Assembly: GCA_910588455.1 (NCBI GenBank)
Contig: CAJUPG010000104.1
Location: 1-5,494, forward strand
DNA from: an uncultured Oscillospiraceae bacterium
Lineage (GTDB): Bacteria; Bacillota; Clostridia; Oscillospirales; Oscillospiraceae
Direction: 5' to 3'
Length of the DNA stretch: 5,494 nucleotides
Below the pieces are notes generated by a model. It saw only the letters and a program-made list of their open reading frames with translations. It made no database searches and had not been told where the DNA came from. Position numbers and translations under genes: made by a program. Below, piece by piece: positions 1 to 5,000 of the stretch (the stretch's first letter is position 1; every line of letters starts with the position of its first letter).

Positions 1-485
1 CCGTACTGGCTGCCCAGCAGGTCCCGCTGCATATCCTCAATGGCCTGCATGGCCCCCTGATTGCTGTAGAGGTTCTGCACCGCCCGCTCCACCGCCGCCG
101 CCGCGGCAATCACCGGCACCACCCGGCGGCGGGTCACCGCCCGGACCTCCTCTACTGCCACAAAGTTCAGCGGGTCCGCCATCGCCAGCCGCACATCCGT
201 CCGTGTGGCCCGGATGGGGACTACCGAGTGCTTTTTCGCAATATTTTTGGGCAGAATCTGGGCCATCTCCGGGGGGATGTTGTAGGTGTTCAAATCTACA
301 AATTCCACGCCCAGCTGGCTCATTAAGGTGTCAATCAGCTGCTTTTCCGTAATAAAACCGTGCTTTTGCAGGACCGAACCCAAACGTTCGCCGGTATTGG
401 CCTGAAGCTCCAGCGCCTGCTCCAGCTGCGCCTGGGTAATGGCCCCGCTCTTCACCAGCAGGTCGCCCAGTCTCACATATTTCAT
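1..485 (-). CDS. pilB: Type IV pilus extension ATPase, PilB/GspE family, N-terminal part (truncated by window edge)
   Basis: The family comprises cytoplasmic hexameric ATPases that power pilin polymerisation at the inner face of the membrane. Only the first 161 codons are present. The ATP-binding core with Walker A and B would lie beyond position 1, so ATPase identity is inferred from the N-terminal domain. That domain starts MKYVRLGDLLVKSG and shows two 24-residue MshEN motifs, at residues 5-28 and 34-57, followed by the typical LGVEFVDL strand, an IPPEMAQILPKNIAKKH stretch, and VPIRATRTDVRLAMADPLN. A GC-rich triplet run near 91-105 encodes a short poly-Ala stretch. The ATG at 485 is preceded by GGGAGGG with a 5-nt spacer and lies 12 bp after the stop of the PilW-like gene, so it is probably co-transcribed with the pilins. 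A GspE of a type II secretion system is the alternative name; the Gram-positive-like setting and minor pilin genes favour a type IV pilus. Confidence 0.88.
   Translation of the reverse strand, partial: MKYVRLGDLLVKSGAITQAQLEQALELQANTGERLGSVLQKHGFITEKQLIDTLMSQLGVEFVDLNTYNIPPEMAQILPKNIAKKHSVVPIRATRTDVRLAMADPLNFVAVEEVRAVTRRRVVPVIAAAAAVERAVQNLYSNQGAMQAIEDMQRDLLGSQY
315..473 (-). other. Tandem MshEN motifs, predicted c-di-GMP-binding site of the PilB-like ATPase
   Basis: Two copies of a 24-residue pattern lie in tandem. Motif I occupies 402-473 (RLGDLLVKSG, ending ALELQ) and motif II 315-386 (RLGSVLQKHG, ending TLMSQ). They are separated by exactly five residues, ANTGE. Both keep the Arg-Leu-Gly start, a Gly at motif position 10, a Leu at position 17, a Leu at position 21 and a final Gln. 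This matches the known MshEN consensus and its five-residue spacer, which binds c-di-GMP in MshE-type and some PilB ATPases. Binding itself is inferred from motif conservation. Confidence 0.8.
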
Positions 486-490
486 GCGTT

Positions 491-497
491 CCCTCCC
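491..497 (-). promoter_or_regulatory. Ribosome binding site of the PilB-like gene
   Basis: On the coding strand GGGAGGG directly follows the TGA of the PilW-like gene and lies 5 nt before the ATG at 485. The stop codon abuts the Shine-Dalgarno, which suggests a terminating ribosome could reinitiate on the ATPase gene. It also fixes the chosen start. Confidence 0.75.
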
Positions 498-968
498 TCA
501 AGGGTTCAGGCAGCCCACCGTTAAATCCGCGGCCGCGCTGATGGTCCCGTCCTTCTCCTTCACTTCCAAATGTACCTTGAAATTTGGCTCTGCGTAGGAA
601 ATCTCCAAAACGTCCACAACATACCGGCCCTTTCCATAGGCCCCGTCGGGCAGGAGCTTCTTTCCCCCGGCTACTGCCTGGCCGTCGCTGACCGTCAGGC
701 TGATTCCCTCCCCAAAGGAGGCGCTGGTGTATGTAATCACGCCGTTCTGCTCCGTTACGTCGTCGGCGTAGCGCAGCTCGTCTGTCACCGCGTCCGCCAG
801 GGTGGACAGCAGCAGCTCCGTCTCCGACTGGGCGGTCATGGTCTGGTAGCTGTGCACCGCCATTTGCAGGCCGCTGTTGAGAATCAGCCCCAGCAGCATC
901 AGGATCACTACCGCCGCCAGAAGCTCTACCAGCGTAAAACCGCTCTCGTCCGCCAGCTTCCGCCTCAT
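498..968 (-). CDS. PilW-like minor prepilin, 156 aa
   Basis: This is a type IV pilin-family subunit, expected to be processed by prepilin peptidase at the membrane and built into the pilus or its priming complex. The leader MRRKLADESG is short and basic, with predicted cleavage between Gly10 and Phe11. FTLVEL follows, with the conserved Glu at mature position 5 (residue 15), and the hydrophobic helix runs to about residue 33. The helix continues into a polar region with an SETELLLSTLADAVTDELRYAD stretch typical of PilW/GspJ-like pilins. A beta-rich C-terminal part ends in CLNP. The ATG at 968 overlaps the stop of the upstream prepilin gene (ATGA) and has AAGGAGG 7 nt upstream, so translational coupling is likely. 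The pilin-family call is firm. The PilW label rests on gene order and helix content, so a GspJ- or ComG-like pseudopilin is the alternative. Confidence 0.87.
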   Translation of the reverse strand: MRRKLADESGFTLVELLAAVVILMLLGLILNSGLQMAVHSYQTMTAQSETELLLSTLADAVTDELRYADDVTEQNGVITYTSASFGEGISLTVSDGQAVAGGKKLLPDGAYGKGRYVVDVLEISYAEPNFKVHLEVKEKDGTISAAADLTVGCLNP

Positions 969-1267
969 GGGCCAACCTCCTTCGCATAGGAGTACGCCCC
1001 TTTGCCGCCGTAGCGCACAACACTCAGCACAGTCTGTACGCCGCCGTTTTTCACGGTGATTTCCAGCGGTTCTGAATCCCCCGTCCGGCCCTCCGCCTGG
1101 GAAAGCGCTTCGTAATACGTCTCGTCCGACGCGCGGGCGCTCCGGTCAATATTGGCCGACGCCATGATGCTGGAAAACAGCAGCGCCACGGACAGGGCCG
1201 CAATCAGGATGGAGGCCAGCACCTCAACCAGCGTCTCCCCCCGGTTGTCCCGCAGCTTTTTTCTCAC
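965..1267 (-). CDS. Very short PilV-like minor prepilin, 100 aa
   Basis: This is a type IV pilin-family protein. The leader MRKKLRDNRG is followed by ETLVEVLASILIAALSVALLF, giving predicted cleavage between Gly10 and Glu11, with Glu at mature position 5 (residue 15) and a membrane helix to about residue 33. The mature protein would be only 90 residues, short for a pilin. After the helix come a charged DRSARASDETYYEALSQAEG segment and a small beta-rich end (ITVKNGGVQTVLSVVRYGGK), so the globular head is minimal. The GTG at 1267 overlaps the preceding stop (GTGA) and has AAGGAGG with a 10-nt spacer. The 3' end overlaps the next gene by 4 bp. The PilV/GspI-like label is inferred from size, order and the ETLVEV motif. 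There is no sign of a frameshift, since the stop coincides exactly with a well-formed start for the next gene. Confidence 0.85.
   Translation of the reverse strand: MRKKLRDNRGETLVEVLASILIAALSVALLFSSIMASANIDRSARASDETYYEALSQAEGRTGDSEPLEITVKNGGVQTVLSVVRYGGKGAYSYAKEVGP
976..982 (-). promoter_or_regulatory. Ribosome binding site of the PilW-like gene
   Basis: Perfect AAGGAGG on the coding strand, 7 nt before the ATG at 968. It lies inside the last codons of the upstream prepilin gene, which supports the ATGA-overlap start. Confidence 0.8.
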
Positions 1268-2037
1268 GGGCCCGACACCTCCTTTTTGGCGATCCAGTCC
1301 AGCTGCCAGGTGACGGCTTCGGTCTTGTGCTCCGCCGCCTCTAACCCCTCTGTGTCCTTCAAAAGCAGTACGTCGCTCAAATGTTTTTTGGGGGTTAGCT
1401 CCGCCTCCATGGCGCAGCCCTCCGCCAGACGGGCCACCAGATGAATGACGCCGTCCTCCCGCATCTCAAAGCTGACGGTGACCTCCTCAAACGCCTCCGC
1501 CGTTACGGTCATCGTGTGCTTTGGGGGCTGAAATACCTGATACTTGGGCACGTATTGATACTCGTCGTCCGGATTTTCGTTGACTCCGGCCCCCGCTGCC
1601 AGCTTTTTGGCGAAAATCTGGTCCAGACTCCGCCCCAGGGGCAGGACCTGCCCCTGGGCGTTCAGACCGCAGGTGAATTCGCCGTCTGTCTGCGTATACG
1701 TGTGGATATAGTAGTCATGTTCCTCTTTGATGGTGACCACTGTATTGCCGTCCGCATCCACAGTCTCCTCTTCCACTTCTTTCGTAACATCCTGTCTCTG
1801 ATAGCTGTAGTGCCCGTAATACTCGCAGCGCTCCAGCTCGCCGCACACCAGCCGCAGGGCGGAGGATACGGTGAGATACTTCTGGTGCTCCTCCTGATTG
1901 CTGCGCAGCTTGCCCGCGTTGGACGCGGCCGCCATCAGCACGGAGGCCGCCACCATCATGCACAGCAGCAGAAACAGCAGCGCCAGCAGGATGGACGCCC
2001 CGCATTGGCTCTTCAGTTTTTCCCGCAGGCGTTCCAC
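1264..2037 (-). CDS. PilX/GspK-like minor pilin lacking Glu5, 257 aa
   Basis: The N-terminus reads MERLREKLKSQCG, followed by ASILLALLFLLLCMMVAASVLM: a short basic leader, a candidate prepilin peptidase site after Gly13, and a long hydrophobic helix (residues about 14-38). Mature position 5 is Leu, not the usual Glu. The helix resembles the PilX N-terminal family, and tip pseudopilins such as GspK are known to lack Glu5. The helix continues into SNQEEHQKYLTVSSALRLVCGELERCEYYGHYSY. A long, charged, beta-rich ectodomain follows, with Cys65, Cys71, Cys123 and Cys208 available for disulfides. I recognise no enzymatic motif. The GTG at 2037 has GGGAGGG with a 7-nt spacer and follows the large GLUG protein gene by 19 bp. 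The 3' end overlaps the next prepilin start by 4 bp. The inferred role is a minor pilin near the pilus tip that may link to the upstream large protein. A pilus-associated membrane protein that is not cleaved remains possible. Confidence 0.72.
   Translation of the reverse strand: MERLREKLKSQCGASILLALLFLLLCMMVAASVLMAAASNAGKLRSNQEEHQKYLTVSSALRLVCGELERCEYYGHYSYQRQDVTKEVEEETVDADGNTVVTIKEEHDYYIHTYTQTDGEFTCGLNAQGQVLPLGRSLDQIFAKKLAAGAGVNENPDDEYQYVPKYQVFQPPKHTMTVTAEAFEEVTVSFEMREDGVIHLVARLAEGCAMEAELTPKKHLSDVLLLKDTEGLEAAEHKTEAVTWQLDWIAKKEVSGP
1278..1284 (-). promoter_or_regulatory. Ribosome binding site of the PilV-like gene
   Basis: Perfect AAGGAGG on the coding strand, within the 3' end of the PilX-like gene. 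The 10-nt spacer to the GTG at 1267 is slightly long. It decides the GTG start, as there is no ATG nearby in frame. Confidence 0.72.
1634..1658 (-). repeat. Perfect 12-bp inverted repeat inside the PilX-like gene
   Basis: The plus strand reads CCCAGGGGCAGG at 1634-1645, an A at 1646, then the exact reverse complement CCTGCCCCTGGG at 1647-1658. Symmetry ends beyond these arms. In RNA it could form an 11-bp, very GC-rich stem with a 3-nt loop. It lies within codons for AQGQVLPLG, so it may be a by-product of coding sequence or a structure affecting transcript or translation. Confidence 0.85.
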
Positions 2038-2044
2038 GGGGCGT

Positions 2045-2051
2045 CCCTCCC
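2045..2051 (-). promoter_or_regulatory. Ribosome binding site of the PilX-like gene
   Basis: GGGAGGG on the coding strand, in the 19-bp gap after the TAA of the large protein gene and 7 nt before the GTG at 2037. Confidence 0.75.
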
Positions 2052-2056
2052 TCTGT

Positions 2057-5000
2057 TTACGGTTCTTCCGGGTCCTCCGGGTCCTTTGGCTCCTTCGGTT
2101 CTTCCGGGTCCTCCGGCGGCATTTCCACCTTTATTTCAAACGTATGCGTCCAGCCATCCACGCTCTGGGTTACTTGCAGCGTAACCTCCCGCAAATCCTC
2201 CGGCGTGTCCGGCTTCCGGATCAGGGTAATCACGCCGTTTTCTACCTTCACCTCTACATCCTGGACCGTGTCCGCTTTCGTGACCGGTTGGTCAAAGGTG
2301 ATGGTATAGCTTCCGTCCGCCTGCCTTTCGGCCTCCGGCGGGCTCTTCACCTCCACCAGAATAGAGCTGGTTCCCGTGTATTCCTCCCCGTTCCGGGTGT
2401 AGATGTACTCCACGCGGATCATCTCCGCCGCTTCGGTGGGGGCTTCTCCGCTGGACAGGTCAATGGCCGTGAAGGTGACCACGCCATCCTCCTCCGTCAC
2501 TGTGTCCACGTTCATCTCCGCCTTTACCGATTCGCTGGAGGTTACCGCGGTGAGCTTCAGCTCGCCATCCTCCAGCAGAACGCCGCTGCGGTCGCTGGGC
2601 TCAGGCGCGATCGTTACCTTGTCGCTGGTATACAGCGTGACCAGGGTGGGGACCAGCCGCAGATCCGCGCTTACGGAAACGGTAATCTGGCGGCGGAATT
2701 CCCGGCCGCCGGGCTCCGTGTAGGTCACCAGCAGCGTGGTCATGCCCGCTTTCAGGCCGGTTACGGTCATTTCGGGACCGTCATACTCCACTTTGATGAT
2801 GGTTTCGTCATATCCCGAATAGACCCAGGTGCCGTTCCTGTCCGTGACGTTCTTGCTCAGGGACAGCGTCTCCCTTTTGCTCTGCGCATCCTTTGCAAAC
2901 AGATCCAGCTCAATGGGCCTGCCGCCGTCCTCACGCTTGATGCCGTTGAGGGGCCACTGGCCGTAGTGCACCTTGAACGCCCCGTTTTCCCGGGTGAGAA
3001 TGGTGGGGAAGGGATAGTCCAGGCCCTGCAAATCAAGCCGGTCGCCGGGGGGATAGCTGGAATACTTGTTTTCGCTGCCCGGCGTGACGGGCTGGAACGC
3101 AGTCAACAGCTCCAGAATCTTTTTGTCTCCCTTGGCCGGGATGGACTCCTGACCGGCCAGCTGTTCGTAGGTCAGGACTTCGACCTTGCACCAGCTTTTT
3201 TCACCCAAATTTCCATCAAGCCAGTATCCGGCCACATCCTTGTACTTGCTGCTCTCTTCCGGCAAAACTTCTCCAAGCGCATAGCTGTTTGTGATGGTGC
3301 AAACGCCGTGGTTGGCCAAATTGCCCACTCCAGGCGGTTGGATTTCTCCTGTGCCGCCAATGGCATATACAGTTTTGAGCTTTCCATGCACATTATGTTT
3401 TGGTACTTCCATATAACTGTAACAGTTCGTCAGGCTGTTATTGGTTTGCGCTAAATTGCCGGAATTGGGAGCAATGCCGATATATTCGCCATTCTTTGTC
3501 CCCAAAGGCTTGAAGTAGCTGCCGCCGACAACCCCGCCCACATAAATCCCGCGGTCATTCCGTATAACATTGATGTTTTTTAGCTGAATGCTTCCGCCCA
3601 CATAGCAGTTCGTGATGCTCCCTTGACAGGCGCCCACCAAACCGCCGACCCGCATATTGTCGTTTTCTGTGGCTTGATCCACCACAATGTTGACCACGGC
3701 GGTACATCCGGACAAGTCCATGTCTGCGGAACCCACCAAACCGCCCACATTGTTGCCGCCCCAATCCTGATTCGGGTTATTCCCGTAGGTATAAACATTG
3801 GCTTGAATGGTATATCCGGCCACAGAGCAGTTTTCCAGCGTACTGTCGCCCACCATACCCGCCAGCGCACCCATGGCGTACCAGCGGCTTTTGGTAAGGT
3901 TGTTGGGGTCGCTGGCTTTTGTGGAAATGACACCCGCCCCATCTGAGGAATAGAGGACGATGCTACGCAGCGTTCCCTGGTAAACCACACCGAACAGCCC
4001 CGCGCAGGAGGCCTGCTGACCCTCTATGTTCACGTTTTCGATCACATAGTCATCGCCATTGTAATAACCACCGAACCAGCCCTTCAGATTTCCCTGATTG
4101 CCGTTGGTAGCGTCGTAATACTCCGCAATGGGCGTATAGGTCTTATAGCTGCCATCGGCATTTCTCCCGCCCATCATGTCGTGACTCTGCTGCCAATAGT
4201 AGCCGGCGGTATGCGCGCCGCTGGACAGATAGGGAAACTGGCCGTAATTATCCACGGTCATCACTGTTGTGGTGTTGTATTGTGCCGCATTCCAGTTGAT
4301 GAATTGCAGCTGATTGATGGCGCGCACCTCATAGGGGTTTTGGGACTGTCCCGGGTCCTGCCCGGCCTTGCCGGTAACCGCCACCCCGTCCTTCGCGGTC
4401 CATCCGGCCGGGACTTCCACCGACATTGCGTCGGCAAAGAAGGGGTTGAGGGTGAAGGTCACCTGCACGCTGCTCTGCCCGCCTTCGGTCAGGGTGAGGG
4501 TACCGTTGGGCTGCCCCTGCTTCGCCACGGGATACAGGCCCTCCAGTCCCTCCAGGCCCCGGGTGCGGTAGGAGTGGAATACAAACTGATCGAAAAAGTC
4601 CTGGCCAAGCTGTTCGTTGGCGACTTGATCCTCCAGGTTCCGGAACGCGCTGTCCATCTTCAAGGCACTTCCAGCGGAGCCGTCCTCTGAATAGTAAATA
4701 TTATCCGTTGACAGTCCGTTGATGTCGTGGTCCTTCACGGTATAGTACCCGTAGCCGTACTCCTCCACCACGCTTCCGTCCGCGTGGGAGTCCGACAGGG
4801 TGCTCTGCTTGGTGATGGTCTTTTGCTCCGGGTCCACCGCCAGGATGCTCACGTGGTAGCTGATTTTTTTCCCGTGGACCATTTTCTCCCAGTAGTACAA
4901 TCCCATCTGTCCCAGCGCCATGGGCTTGGGCCACTCTTCGCCGGGATATTCCAGCGCTCCGCTCCGGCGCACCGCAGTGGGATAGGGGTATTTCCCCTCC

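Noticed and set aside
331..1023. A 230-codon minus-strand frame spanning three pilin-locus genes
   Set aside because: It crosses the boundaries of the PilB-, PilW- and PilV-like genes out of frame, has a low-complexity Gly/Arg-rich translation, and the true frames there carry prepilin and MshEN motifs.
1384..1394. Run of six T and five G as a possible frameshifting or slippage site
   Set aside because: On the coding strand the in-frame codons are ACC CCC AAA AAA CAT, not in the phase of a classic slippery heptamer. The PilX-like frame is intact and ends at a proper coupled overlap.
2057..2120. Premature stop or frameshift in the large protein tail
   Set aside because: The TAA is followed within 19 bp by a good Shine-Dalgarno and the next gene, so the end looks natural and the short repeat tail is an ordinary terminus.
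2168..2186. Short inverted repeat GGTTAC...GTAACC as a terminator or operator
   Set aside because: The arms are only 6 bp, inside the coding region of the large protein, with no U-tract. This is expected by chance at this length.
1898..3454. A 518-codon open frame on the plus strand
   Set aside because: It runs antisense across the end of the PilX-like gene and much of the GLUG protein gene, whose own frames show clear family motifs and ribosome binding sites. Its translation has no recognisable domain and is rich in Arg, Gln and Leu, as expected of a GC-rich shadow frame.
4181..4690. A 169-codon plus-strand frame and similar plus-strand frames at 570-989, 1441-2184 and 5189-5467
   Set aside because: All lie antisense to well-supported minus-strand genes, lack convincing ribosome binding sites and show no family motifs.
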